NCBI RefSeq assembly: GCF_003026215.1
Contig: NZ_PYOC01000002.1
Coordinates: 434,001-498,000, forward strand
Length of the DNA: 64,000 nucleotides
Direction of reading: 5' to 3'
Source: Photobacterium indicum
GTDB lineage: Bacteria > Pseudomonadota > Gammaproteobacteria > Enterobacterales > Vibrionaceae
Each line of letters begins with the position of its first letter. The first letter of the stretch is position 1. The notes under the pieces were generated by a model. That model did not search any database, had not been told where the DNA came from, and worked only from the letters and a program-made list of their open reading frames with translations. Positions 1-9,209 of this stretch are shown piece after piece. A program made the translations under genes and the position numbers.

Positions 1-863
1 CCCATTAACCACAATAGAATAGTTAAACCAAAAGTAATGTATACCGTGATTGCTTTCGGCGTTTTAAGGAATTTACCTTTAATGGTCAGTTCAATTTTCT
101 CTTGCTTTGCAGGGTAAAGATAGTTGATAAGAAACCATGCAAATACAAGTAAGATAGCGACAAAAGGCACACCAAAGAACATCCATTCCCCGAACGAGAT
201 CATGTTATCTTCTGAGATATACTTCAGCGCAATCGCATTGGGCGGGGTGCCAATTGGCGTACCAATACCACCAATATTCGCAGCGACAGGCACACAAAGT
301 GCAAAAGCTATTTTACCCGGATCTTTCACGCCAAATAATGCAATGACAGGTGCGAGAATAGACAACATCATCGCCGTGGTGGCGGTATTCGACATGAACA
401 TCGAAAAAATAGCGGTGATCAACATCAGTCCGAACATGACATATTTGGGCTGGGTACCAAACGGCTTTAACAGCACACGTGCAAGGTTAACATCGAGGCG
501 GTATTTGGTTGCCGCCATTGCAAGGAAAAACCCCCCTAAAAACAGCATAATAATAGGGCTCGCGAACGTTGCCATAATATCGCTAGAGACTAATAATTCA
601 CCAAAATGAGCTTGCCCCTCGCCCTGACGAAACAAGTACAGCCCTTTATCGGAAAGCAATAACAACTCAAGTACAATGATAACCACTGATGTCGCATAAA
701 TAGGGATCGGTTCAAGCACCCAGCATAGTGCAGCCAGTAAGAAAATGGCGATAACACGTTGTTGGACAACAGTAAGCCCTTCAACAGGAAATGCTGACGC
801 TGGCAACAATAGGATTATGAGTGGAATTAAGATTGGTACTATGTACCGGATGTACTGACGCAT
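1..863 (-). CDS. DASS/SLC13-family anion (dicarboxylate or sulfate) symporter, C-terminus cut by the window edge
   Basis: The minus-strand frame stays open from an ATG at 863 to the window edge, giving about 287 residues with no stop. The start has a hydrophobic segment, and further membrane segments follow. The SNT signature of the divalent anion:sodium symporter family is visible near residues 158-160 (SNTATTAMM), and a conserved GTPIGTPPN loop ends near residue 209. Family members import C4-dicarboxylates, citrate or sulfate with sodium; the substrate cannot be read from this half. The ribosome-binding site (AAGGGA) is about 13 nt from the ATG, which is long. The family and partial status are secure; the exact substrate is not. 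Confidence 0.88.
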   Translation of the reverse strand, partial: MRQYIRYIVPILIPLIILLLPASAFPVEGLTVVQQRVIAIFLLAALCWVLEPIPIYATSVVIIVLELLLLSDKGLYLFRQGEGQAHFGELLVSSDIMATFASPIIMLFLGGFFLAMAATKYRLDVNLARVLLKPFGTQPKYVMFGLMLITAIFSMFMSNTATTAMMLSILAPVIALFGVKDPGKIAFALCVPVAANIGGIGTPIGTPPNAIALKYISEDNMISFGEWMFFGVPFVAILLVFAWFLINYLYPAKQEKIELTIKGKFLKTPKAITVYITFGLTILLWLM

Positions 864-1372
864 AATGATGTTATTCCCTTAAAACAAAAAATGAATCTGT
901 TGTTCACAACCTCGGTCTATTCCTTTGTCGCTGTTTGTTATTTTTGAGTAATACAACATTGGCATTGCGCATACAAACAGTCGTTCTTGTTGGTGGAATG
1001 ACTCTGAAAAAGCTGTGTTTCACTGCTGATCTGATAACCTAACCATAATCAACAACGAATCTAAGACTTTATACCCAAGTAACCTCAAGGTGCTCGTTTC
1101 AGCTAGAATTCCCCTTGAATTAAACACAATGAGGTTACTTGGGTATATTAGTATTCATTTTGAGTGTAAAAGGGCTACTTTTCTTCGTTATAGATCAATA
1201 ATTATGTGAAATGTAAGTAAGTTTTAATGAAATACTTATAATTCCGGTTGCTCATATACAAGGGATTAAACGAGGAAACCATCATAAATAGAGTTCTAAA
1301 TCACAAATACAATTAAATCGTGATTTATATCACCTTTTCTAGGCTGAGCTATATAAGCCAAAGTACCTTTAG
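864..1372. other. Intergenic region with one MITE-like element and otherwise AT-rich DNA
   Basis: This 500-base gap lies between the divergently read DASS transporter promoter side and the terminator of the MATE gene. Apart from the inverted-repeat element at 1070-1147, I see only AT-rich sequence and no convincing open frame or RNA gene. It should hold the promoter of the DASS gene near 870-960. Confidence 0.5.
1070..1147. repeat. Short MITE-like element with 18-bp perfect terminal inverted repeats
   Basis: The ends read TATACCCAAGTAACCTCA and its exact reverse complement. The inner part has TGCTCGTTTCAG on the left and CCTTGAATTAAACAC on the right. Both inner motifs recur in the same order in the longer element at 13475-13740, so this looks like an internally deleted copy of the same element. 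It has no coding capacity. A TA target duplication is possible because each end begins TATA. Confidence 0.75.
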
Positions 1373-1410
1373 CAAAAAACGCCTGCAACAAAATTTGTTA
1401 CAGGCGTCTA
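1373..1410 (-). terminator. Intrinsic terminator downstream of the MATE gene
   Basis: Read on the minus strand, ACGCCTG pairs with CAGGCGT, extended by an AACAA/TTGTT inner stem, and is followed by a run of six T. It lies about 60 nt past the MATE stop codon. Confidence 0.85.
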
Positions 1411-1471
1411 GGTAGATGCTATTCATTACGGTGGTGCAACGATGCTCGTTAGAAGTGCATTTCAGTAACCA

Positions 1472-2974
1472 TTATTGCGGTTTAGTTTCCTTGCTGAATG
1501 TTTCTTCTAGGGCATCTTCAGACGCCATATAAGTACGAGAAGAACAAAATGGCGTCATTGGTACACTTGGCTCTAGCACTTCCAATTCTTGTAGCTTACG
1601 CTCGTGATCGTGTCCCATTTTTTTTACTTGGCGAATAACTAAAAAATAGCCCAAAATACCAAAGACGACAGAGCCTACCGCCTGCCCTATTAGCACCCCA
1701 CCAGCACCAGCAATTTGACCGCCAAGAATGACAAATGGAATCGTGCCGATGGTTGCTTTACCCATATTCAATGCCGTTGACCATGTAGGACGATTCAAGT
1801 TATTGAAAGCGGCATTTGCCACAAACAATGCACCATTAAAAATAAAGGTAATTGCCACAAAAGAGCAAAAGATCATTACAATTTCGGCGGAATCGCCTTT
1901 TAGGCTAAACATACCTATGAGCAAATCTTGCCCTAGCCACAATATGATTGATACCAAAACACAATAGAGAGAAGTAAACAACATCGCGTCGCGTAACGTG
2001 CGATTAATACGATCCCAATAACCTGCACCGAAGTTTTGCCCTATGATAGGGCCGACTGCACCAGATAAAGAAAACACCAACGCAAAACATACTGGCATAA
2101 TTCGACCAATCACGGCGTATCCCGCAACATAATTCTCACCAAACCGCGCAATGTTACTGGTAACAATTGCGTTACCGATTGGTGTTGCGGTATTAGTTAA
2201 TATGGCCGGAAAAGCAATTTTATATATGGTTGGGATATATGATTTAAAGATACTAAAGTCTGGTTTTGCTACTAGGTTATGCTTGTAAATAACGGCATAG
2301 AGCGAAAAAGCCATTACCGCTAAACGCGCAAAAACCGATGCAATTGCCGCCCCTTGCACCCCCATTGATAGCCCAAAAATAAATATTGGATCCAATATTG
2401 CGTTTACACCGCCACCAATTAATGTGGCGACCATAGAGCGTCGGGCATCTCCAACTCCACGAAGTGCTGCCCCCGCAGACATAGAAATCGCAATTAAAGG
2501 GGCGCTTGGCAGTAAGATAACCAAGTATTGGGTAGCCACTTCAGCTACTCGCCCTTTCGCACCAATCATGCTTAATAATACAGGCAGTTGCCAAAGCATA
2601 ATCGTCACTAAAATTGCGCTGATGATAAAGGCAAATATCATTACATTGACGGTTAGTATTCTGGCTTCATCGCGTTTTTGTGCCCCTAATGCCCTTGAAA
2701 CAAGTGCACCAGCCGCAATAGAGGTACCAATAGAAGCAGATGTCGAAAAGAAAACTAATGTACCCGCAAAACCAATTGCTGCCGCAAGCTCAACCTCACC
2801 CAACATACTAATAAATAGCATGTCGAGTAGATCAACCAAGAACAGCGCCATTAAACCCACAGCCCCAGTACCCGACATAATGACAATGTGGCGCATGGGT
2901 GAGCCAGTCACAAACTTCGCTTGCTCGTTATGTGTCTTATTTGACGGATTTTTTACTTCTGACATTTGTGCCAC
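1472..2974 (-). CDS. MATE family multidrug/Na+ efflux transporter
   Basis: This is an inner-membrane antiporter of about 500 residues that exports organic cations or drugs against sodium or proton entry. The protein has the usual two-bundle layout of about twelve membrane segments, with MATE features such as ALRGVGDARRSM near residue 165-178 and a second bundle beginning around FPAILTNTATPIGNAI. The C-terminal 50 residues are a charged cytoplasmic tail. The open frame begins at a GTG at 2980, but a GGAG lies 5 nt before the GTG at 2974, which I prefer. An ATG at 2965 is a further alternative, although its spacing of 14 nt is poor. Substrate is unknown. Confidence 0.9.
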   Translation of the reverse strand: MAQMSEVKNPSNKTHNEQAKFVTGSPMRHIVIMSGTGAVGLMALFLVDLLDMLFISMLGEVELAAAIGFAGTLVFFSTSASIGTSIAAGALVSRALGAQKRDEARILTVNVMIFAFIISAILVTIMLWQLPVLLSMIGAKGRVAEVATQYLVILLPSAPLIAISMSAGAALRGVGDARRSMVATLIGGGVNAILDPIFIFGLSMGVQGAAIASVFARLAVMAFSLYAVIYKHNLVAKPDFSIFKSYIPTIYKIAFPAILTNTATPIGNAIVTSNIARFGENYVAGYAVIGRIMPVCFALVFSLSGAVGPIIGQNFGAGYWDRINRTLRDAMLFTSLYCVLVSIILWLGQDLLIGMFSLKGDSAEIVMIFCSFVAITFIFNGALFVANAAFNNLNRPTWSTALNMGKATIGTIPFVILGGQIAGAGGVLIGQAVGSVVFGILGYFLVIRQVKKMGHDHERKLQELEVLEPSVPMTPFCSSRTYMASEDALEETFSKETKPQ

Positions 2975-3023
2975 ATGCACTCCATTCTTTTTATAATAAA
3001 CGGCACTTTATCGTTCGATCCTA

Positions 3024-3047
3024 AAAAAGGCGCATAAAGCGCCTCCT
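3024..3047 (-). terminator. Intrinsic terminator downstream of the CBS-domain gene
   Basis: On the minus strand AGGCGC, loop TTTAT, GCGCCT is followed by a T run. It separates the CBS gene from the MATE gene. Confidence 0.85.
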
Positions 3048-3077
3048 TAACATATTTTAGTAATCATAGACTTAAAA

Positions 3078-3494
3078 TTAAACTGGGTGCTTAAAGCATT
3101 CACCAATCTGGGTGCTGATGGCCGTTAATACATCACGACGAGTAATCACCCCAACCAATTGTCCATTATTAACGACTGGATAAATTTTTGGTTTTTGACC
3201 AGACATTACTTCTGCGAGTTCAATAATTGAATCTTCAGGTGAAACAGTCAGTACATCAGGTCGCATGCAATCATCAACATTGTGCGTATCTTGGCAGTGA
3301 TAGCCTACTTTCAATAGCTTATGAATCATATCTTGTTCAGATAAAAAACCAACCACACGTTTTTGTTCGTCGATGACTGGCCCACCGATCTGCTTAGCCG
3401 TTAACAACTTATCAAGCGCGACCGATAGTGACATATGCTTATCAAATGTGACTGGTCGACTGTTCATATAATCTTTAACTTTTAATGATTCCAT
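3078..3494 (-). CDS. Tandem CBS-domain protein
   Basis: The 138-residue product is essentially one Bateman module. The first CBS motif begins at VKDYMNSRPVTF (about residue 5) and the second around DCMRPDVLTVSP (about residue 77). Stand-alone CBS pairs bind adenine nucleotides or similar ligands and act as cytoplasmic energy or ligand sensors for partner proteins. No effector domain is attached. It sits alone between terminators, so no partner can be named from the context. A second stand-alone CBS protein is encoded at 43631-44089. Confidence 0.88.
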   Translation of the reverse strand: MESLKVKDYMNSRPVTFDKHMSLSVALDKLLTAKQIGGPVIDEQKRVVGFLSEQDMIHKLLKVGYHCQDTHNVDDCMRPDVLTVSPEDSIIELAEVMSGQKPKIYPVVNNGQLVGVITRRDVLTAISTQIGECFKHPV

Positions 3495-3775
3495 ACATCC
3501 CCCAAAACCTATTGTTATAACAAGATAAACAAGTTACGAGCCTTTTTATTATTGCCGGACACCTGTTCCGATAAATTAAGTGTCGTCTATTTCCTTGAAA
3601 ATACTAAATCGAAATGAGTAATTTTATTGATAGCTAAAAACTATCAATCAACGAAATATCTGTTTTCCACTTATAAAAAAGCCCTTCTGCTCACTAATGA
3701 TTAGAAAGCAGAAAGGATCATGCATGCATTATGCCATTATTCAGCGAAAAGCCTTGGCGTTATCACTGTGTTTGC

Positions 3776-5086
3776 TTACATAAATAACATCAACAGCATC
3801 GCAATCGGTAACTGATCACCCGAGGCTAGAACAATTTGATCGCCTTTAATTTGCATTTGAAGTTTATAGTTGCCGTCTTCAAGTACAACCACGCCACCCT
3901 GTTCCATCATTTGGGCTCTTTCTAAAAGCATCGGATCTTCATCTACAATTGCTTGAGGTAAAATCAAATTAATTTGCCCCGATAACTTCTCAGAAATTTT
4001 AGCCATGTTTTCAGAAGCACGAGCAAGACCAGGTGCAACGTCTAAAGTAATATTACTGCTCACATCACCTTGTGGAGTTGTAACACTCAAGTCTTCCAGC
4101 TGAACCTTTAAGCCTTTCGCAACCAGCAAATCGAGTGCTAATGCCGCTTCCTGCGCTTGCTCTGGCGTCATATTTTCATTCAAATCATCAGCCATATCAC
4201 CCAAGCGACTTAGCGCTGAATAATTCAAGTCAGAAAACGCTAATTTGAAGTTCAGATTGGTAAATTCATCACCATTTAAAGACACAATTTTACCAATTGT
4301 CGCAGTATTGGTATTGATCATTATCTGGCCGTTAGTGTCAGATGCTTTTGCATCATCTTGCGTTAATACGTTGCTCATACCAGCGCTCATGTCTTCAAGA
4401 GACACTTGCATCTCATTTATCTGATCAATAAAGCTAACGCTTTTTAATGAAAAATCCTGATTACCAATCCAAAATTGACCATCAAGTATCCCTTTTGCAC
4501 TACCAGATAAACCAGTAAGTACCATGGCTTCATTTGCAGTCGTAGTAAGTTTCGCTTCTGGTAAGGCATATTCAAATTCGCCATACCCTTTCGCATCCAC
4601 CACTCCTTTTAGCACTAACGCACTGGTATCCGCTTTTGCCCCTAATTCTTCAACATATGACATAGGGTTAACCGTAATCGTGAAATCAGTTTTACGTGTA
4701 AGTGCTGTTGACGCAGTAAAAGTAATAGGTGAAACATCTTTTCCCCATATTTCAGCAGCAATAGGTTTTAAATCATCATCAAGTACTAACTGACTTTCAG
4801 ATGAAATACCAAATACGCCATGCGTCATTTTGCTGTCAATATGCCAAACAGTTGGTAAGCCTTCTTCTTCAAATAGAGGCTTAAATGCATCTTTAATTTC
4901 AACACGAGAAACGACATCAGAAGATAAGTAACCACGATCGTAACTTTCGTTGGTGATACTTACATAAGGGCTATCATATTTTCCGACTGTATCCAGATAA
5001 ATTCGTTCTCCAACCTGACCAGTTGCAAAAGGCCAACACAGCACAATTAACACTGCACCCGCACCAGCAGCCGCTTTCTTCAACAT
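3776..5086 (-). CDS. DUF945 (YdgA-like) family protein with N-terminal signal anchor
   Basis: The 436-residue protein opens with a hydrophobic signal segment (AAAGAGAVLIVLCWPF) followed by the family's conserved beginning with GERIYLDTVGK. It matches the DUF945/YdgA family of envelope proteins, whose molecular role is not settled. The rest is a long beta-rich periplasmic part with repeated polar strands and no catalytic motif I can name. It is read divergently from the sensor kinase at 5273, with a gap of about 190 nt that must hold both promoters. It is slightly shorter than E. coli YdgA. Confidence 0.85.
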   Translation of the reverse strand: MLKKAAAGAGAVLIVLCWPFATGQVGERIYLDTVGKYDSPYVSITNESYDRGYLSSDVVSRVEIKDAFKPLFEEEGLPTVWHIDSKMTHGVFGISSESQLVLDDDLKPIAAEIWGKDVSPITFTASTALTRKTDFTITVNPMSYVEELGAKADTSALVLKGVVDAKGYGEFEYALPEAKLTTTANEAMVLTGLSGSAKGILDGQFWIGNQDFSLKSVSFIDQINEMQVSLEDMSAGMSNVLTQDDAKASDTNGQIMINTNTATIGKIVSLNGDEFTNLNFKLAFSDLNYSALSRLGDMADDLNENMTPEQAQEAALALDLLVAKGLKVQLEDLSVTTPQGDVSSNITLDVAPGLARASENMAKISEKLSGQINLILPQAIVDEDPMLLERAQMMEQGGVVVLEDGNYKLQMQIKGDQIVLASGDQLPIAMLLMLFM

Positions 5087-5272
5087 ATCACTTCCTAAAA
5101 TAGTTTTATAAACACAGTTAGTTTATTACAAACAGCAGTAATGAGGTATCGATATCCCTATGAATCAAACAGTAAAGAGATAATAGTTTACAGGTTTGCT
5201 AGATGCCTCTCAGTCCAATATGGCGAATTATTCTACACTTTTAAAGCCAATGAAGTTTATAAGGATATAAGG

Positions 5273-7207
5273 GTGAATAGTTTTGTCATTTTGTGCCTCG
5301 ATGATGATCCAAGGATCATTGAACAGTTAAGCAAAGAGCTTGTCCCCTTTGCTAACCTGTTCGATATTATTAGTGCTGAAAGCATAGAAGAAGCGCATGA
5401 CACACTTGAATTTATAGCACAAAATGGCCAACGCGCTGCAATGGTTATTTGTGATAATGAGCTTGGCAGTGACAATGGTGTTGATTTTATTATTGGGCTA
5501 GACCAGCACCCTGTAACCCAAAAAGCCCGAACCATCCTGCTCAATGATAAACCCCAGCTTGATACCATCATGCAGGCTGTTAATGAAGGGCGGCTCAATT
5601 ACTGCCTCACTAAGCCTTGGAATAAAGAAGAGCTTAATCGTGTATTAATAAAAGAGTTAACAACCTACATTCTTAAAAACCCCCAAGAAGATTGGCTGCA
5701 ATACAGCCGTACGTTAGATCATCGTCGTATTCTTAAAGCCCATATCGACCGCCAGATGTCTAATTTTCGCTCCGGTTTTATTCAAAATACCAACAGCCTA
5801 GACGACGATACGCTTGCAAAACAAGTAGCCGATGCTTTACATGACTTTTTTAATGGTAATGATGAAAGCCGAGCATGCCGCACATATAGCGAAGGACACT
5901 TATTAACCAAAGAAGGCACATCGAATAACTTTCTCTGGTTAATTACCCAAGGAGAAGTTGCTTTATATAAAGAAGATGATGAAGGATATAGACATGAGGT
6001 TGTTCGCATCGGTGCCGGACATTTAGTGGGAGGTATGTCATTTGTAACCGGAGAAACCTCATTCTCGACTGGTGTCACTCTAGGAAAGACTGACGTAATC
6101 AAGCTTGATCGTCAGTTATTTACCAAAGTTATGAATTCACGTAATGAATTACTCCCCCTTTTTACCAACCTTCTATTACGTAATTTTAATCGTCGCTTAC
6201 AAGGCAGCATTAAAACCGAACTACGATTACAGCAAACATTAAAATCACTCGATAACGCTCACCTACAACTTGTTGATCAAGAAAAAATGGCTATTCTCGG
6301 TCAATTGGTCGCAGGTGTTGCACATGAACTGAATAATCCGGTATCAGCAATTTTAAGAGGCAGTGAAACACTTCAAGAAACTATCGGTAAACTAACTGAA
6401 TCTGAGTTAGGTCTAGAAAACCAAAGACGTGGTAATCATATTCTGCAACAAGCGATGCAATCGAGGCCATTATCCACATCAGAAACTCGCCAACGAGCTA
6501 GACAATTAGAAAGCCAACTGGGTGATCGTCAACTTGCACGCAAAGTGGTTCAAATGGGCATTGATGATAATAAACACCTTTCTGATTGGTTATTGCCGCA
6601 AAAAAATCAATTAAAAGAAGTGATGAGTGAGTGGGAACACTACTACCAAATGGGCAACTTTCTACGCTCGATTAATGTTTGTGCACAACGTATTGCTGAT
6701 TTAGTTAAAAGCCTAAAAAGTTATGCCAGACAAGATGATGAAAGTACCCATACCGTCGATATTCATGAAGGATTAGAAGATACCTTAGTTATTTTTGAGA
6801 ACCGTTTAAAGCGTCATCGAGTTACGAAAGAATATACCCCATTCCCTCTTTTTACCTGCCAGCCCATAGCCCTACAGCAAGTATGGACCAACCTAATTGC
6901 GAATGCTTTAGATGCTGTTACTGAACCAGGTGAAATTCGTATCAAAACCCAATATTCACCCGGTAGCAATAAGCAATCGATGGAGATTGTTATCGAAGAC
7001 AATGGCAAAGGTATTCCTCTAAAACAACAGAAAAAAATCTTTGAATTGAATTACACCACTAAGCGAGAAGGAAACTTCGGGCTAGGTATTGGCTTGTCGG
7101 TTTGCCAACAAATAATCAACCAACATGATGGAGATATTCGGGTTGAATCTGAACTCGATAAATACACTCGAATGATTGTAACGCTGCCGATTAACCACAG
7201 CAGCTAA
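5273..7207 (+). CDS. Receiver - cyclic-nucleotide-binding-like - histidine kinase hybrid protein
   Basis: This is a soluble signalling kinase of about 644 residues. An N-terminal receiver (residues about 3-125) has the acidic DDD cluster, the candidate phospho-acceptor in ICDNELG and the KPW lysine. Next comes a cyclic-nucleotide-binding fold (about 190-300; ITQGEVALYKEDDEG), then a HisKA phospho-acceptor (VAGVAHELNNPVSAI, about 390) and a HATPase domain with an N box (LIANALDAV), G1 (IEDNGKGIP) and G2 (FGLGIGLSV). There are no membrane segments. The longest frame starts at 5141, but a GTG at 5273 has AAGG 8 nt upstream and sits exactly where the receiver begins. The receiver carries Asn where the switch Thr/Ser is expected (LLND). 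A receiver protein follows 10 nt later. Confidence 0.9.
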   Translation: MNSFVILCLDDDPRIIEQLSKELVPFANLFDIISAESIEEAHDTLEFIAQNGQRAAMVICDNELGSDNGVDFIIGLDQHPVTQKARTILLNDKPQLDTIMQAVNEGRLNYCLTKPWNKEELNRVLIKELTTYILKNPQEDWLQYSRTLDHRRILKAHIDRQMSNFRSGFIQNTNSLDDDTLAKQVADALHDFFNGNDESRACRTYSEGHLLTKEGTSNNFLWLITQGEVALYKEDDEGYRHEVVRIGAGHLVGGMSFVTGETSFSTGVTLGKTDVIKLDRQLFTKVMNSRNELLPLFTNLLLRNFNRRLQGSIKTELRLQQTLKSLDNAHLQLVDQEKMAILGQLVAGVAHELNNPVSAILRGSETLQETIGKLTESELGLENQRRGNHILQQAMQSRPLSTSETRQRARQLESQLGDRQLARKVVQMGIDDNKHLSDWLLPQKNQLKEVMSEWEHYYQMGNFLRSINVCAQRIADLVKSLKSYARQDDESTHTVDIHEGLEDTLVIFENRLKRHRVTKEYTPFPLFTCQPIALQQVWTNLIANALDAVTEPGEIRIKTQYSPGSNKQSMEIVIEDNGKGIPLKQQKKIFELNYTTKREGNFGLGIGLSVCQQIINQHDGDIRVESELDKYTRMIVTLPINHSS

Positions 7208-7217
7208 CGGAGAGCAT

Positions 7218-7718
7218 ATGAACAAATACCTCATCCTATGCGTCGATGATGAGCGAGAAGTATTAGACAGCGTATTTCATGATCTCGCCATACTTGAAGA
7301 GCACTTCATGATTGAAGCCGCAGAGTCTGTCGATGAAGCTAAAGAAGTACTTGCCGATGCCATTACAGATCATATACCGCTGGCGTTGATTTTATGCGAT
7401 CACATAATGCCGGGCGAAAAAGGGATTGATTTTTTAATTGAATTAAAGCAACAACCTGAAACAAGAAAAGCCCGTAAAATATTATTAACAGGCCAAGCTG
7501 GATTAGAAGAAACAATACAAGCCGTCAATAATGCTAGCCTCGATTTTTATGTCTCAAAGCCTTGGAATGGCGATAAATTAAAAGAAATAGTTATTGATCA
7601 ATTAACCACCTATATCATTGAGAACGAAAAAGACTTAATGCCATGGATCAGAGTGCTTAATACTGAACGCATCATGCAGGCGCTAAGCGACAACCGTTTA
7701 TCTTTATCTGACATTTAA
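7218..7718 (+). CDS. Response regulator receiver protein, partner of the upstream kinase
   Basis: The 166-residue protein has one receiver domain: VDDE near residue 9, the phospho-acceptor Asp in LCDHIMPG near residue 62, the switch Thr in LLTG near 90, and the lysine of SKPW near 113. A 40-residue tail follows with no DNA-binding or enzymatic domain. The tail motif (LTTYII-N-...-RIMQAL) resembles the segment that follows the receiver in the kinase encoded just upstream, so the two genes probably share a duplicated REC-plus-linker unit. GGAG precedes the ATG. It is very likely cotranscribed with the kinase and is its probable phosphorylation target; the output is unknown. Confidence 0.88.
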   Translation: MNKYLILCVDDEREVLDSVFHDLAILEEHFMIEAAESVDEAKEVLADAITDHIPLALILCDHIMPGEKGIDFLIELKQQPETRKARKILLTGQAGLEETIQAVNNASLDFYVSKPWNGDKLKEIVIDQLTTYIIENEKDLMPWIRVLNTERIMQALSDNRLSLSDI

Positions 7719-7780
7719 TTGTCATACAAACTTTTGGAAATCGTTATAAAGTGTTATCTTTGTCACAAAGAATAACCTAT

Positions 7781-7811
7781 CGGGTTAGTCAAGTATTTAC
7801 TTACTAATCCG
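7781..7811 (+). promoter_or_regulatory. Long dyad in the leader of the D-lactate dehydrogenase gene
   Basis: A 15-base arm beginning CGGGTTAGT faces a 14-base arm ending ACTAATCCG across a TT centre, with one substitution and one bulge. It lies just before the AAGG ribosome-binding site at about 7831. It could be an mRNA hairpin or an operator. A second smaller dyad, CTTTGT-C-ACAAAG, lies at 7758-7770. Confidence 0.5.
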
Positions 7812-7842
7812 ATTGAATAACAGTTATCCAAAAGGTAGCCTT

Positions 7843-8838
7843 ATGAAAGTTGCAGTCTTTAGCACTAAAAAATATGACCAAAAATCCTTTGAATTGATAA
7901 ATACCAATTATCAGCATGAGTTAACATATTTTGATTTCCGTTTAACCCAACAAACAGCAATCATGGCGCATGGGTTCGATGCTGTTTGTGTTTTTGTAAA
8001 CGATGATTTAAGCCAACCTGTACTTCAAGAACTCGCCAATCATGGTGTTCAACTTATTGCGATGCGCTGCGCTGGTTTTGATAAGGTTGATCTTGATGCT
8101 GCCAACAAACTGAATATTCAAGTTGTTCGTGTTCCCGCTTATTCCCCTGAAGCCATTGCTGAGCATACCCTTGGGCTTATGTTAAGTTTAAACCGTCGTA
8201 TTCACCGTGCATACCAGCGTACTCGTGACGCTAATTTCTCGTTAGAAGGTTTAACGGGCTTTAATTTCCATGGAAAAACGGTGGGGGTAATTGGAACCGG
8301 TAAAATAGGTATTGCGACGATTCGAATACTTAAAGGGTTTGGCATGAACATTCTCGCTTACGACCCGTATGAAAACCCTATTGCTATCGAGTTAGGGGTC
8401 ACTTACACCACACTAGAAGATATCTACCGCCAAGCCAATGTTATTACTTTGCATTGCCCGATGACCCAAGAAAATTATCATATGCTCAATGCCGATGCCT
8501 TTGACCAAATGCGTGATGGCGTGATGATTATCAACACAAGTCGTGGTGGTCTACTTAATTCTATCGATGCCATTGAAGCATTAAAGGCCAGTAGAATTGG
8601 TTCATTGGGTATTGATGTTTATGAAAATGAACAGGATTTATTCTTTCAAGATAAATCAAATGATGTGATTAAAGATGATGTATTTAGACGTTTATCCTCA
8701 TGTCACAACGTCTTATTCACTGGACATCAAGCATTTCTAACAGAAGAAGCACTGGGCAATATTGCTGATACGACACTCAACAATATTTCATTATTTGGTC
8801 GTAATACCCTGTCAGGCAATGAGCTTATTAACAAATAA
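7843..8838 (+). CDS. ldhA: Fermentative D-lactate dehydrogenase
   Basis: The enzyme reduces pyruvate to D-lactate with NADH in the cytoplasm during fermentation. The 331-residue product matches the length of E. coli LdhA (329). It shows the substrate-side MRCAGFDKVD segment, the nucleotide-binding VIGTGKIG motif near residue 152, the catalytic Arg in NTSRGG (about 235), Glu in DVYENE (about 264) and His in FTGHQAF (about 296). The frame is open from 7813, but the ATG at 7843 has AAGG 7 nt upstream and gives the family N-terminus MKVAVFS. A terminator at 8908 ends the unit. It follows the kinase/receiver pair by about 120 nt but has its own leader. Confidence 0.94.
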   Translation: MKVAVFSTKKYDQKSFELINTNYQHELTYFDFRLTQQTAIMAHGFDAVCVFVNDDLSQPVLQELANHGVQLIAMRCAGFDKVDLDAANKLNIQVVRVPAYSPEAIAEHTLGLMLSLNRRIHRAYQRTRDANFSLEGLTGFNFHGKTVGVIGTGKIGIATIRILKGFGMNILAYDPYENPIAIELGVTYTTLEDIYRQANVITLHCPMTQENYHMLNADAFDQMRDGVMIINTSRGGLLNSIDAIEALKASRIGSLGIDVYENEQDLFFQDKSNDVIKDDVFRRLSSCHNVLFTGHQAFLTEEALGNIADTTLNNISLFGRNTLSGNELINK

Positions 8839-8907
8839 ATTAATAATATCGATACCGTTCACCCAAGTGATCTTAGCGAACATATTAAGCTAACTTAGAT
8901 ACATCAA

Positions 8908-8936
8908 GACAGGAAGTGATATTACTTCCTGTTTTA
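8908..8936 (+). terminator. Intrinsic terminator of ldhA
   Basis: ACAGGAAGT and ACTTCCTGT form a 9-bp stem around GATATT and are followed by TTT. The 270 bases from here to the next gene are AT-rich, with no frame or RNA gene that I can support. Confidence 0.8.
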
Positions 8937-9209
8937 CGTTTTACAAGCGAATCGATACCCAAACCATTTAAATCACCGCTTTTCACTATTAAATAAAAAT
9001 ATCTTATTCATTCTAGCCGCAAATAGTTGTATCAAAGTTCTGGCACAAAAGACAAATCATGTCGGAAATCATATTCATTTGTGACTTTCGCTGCATTTTT
9101 AACCTCATACCTATCATTTTTTCAACTAAATGCATTAATAATCTATTATTGATAATCTTTGTCCATTAAAATAATGTCCATTATATTTATGCCTCCATGG
9201 ACCTCTTTC

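Noticed and set aside
124..609. 161-codon frame opposite the DASS transporter
   Set aside because: It is an antisense shadow of a gene with clear family motifs on the minus strand.
3676..3716. Imperfect hairpin downstream side of the DUF945 gene
   Set aside because: CCTTCTGCT/AGCAGAAAGG has a bulge and a poor T run; too weak to call a terminator.
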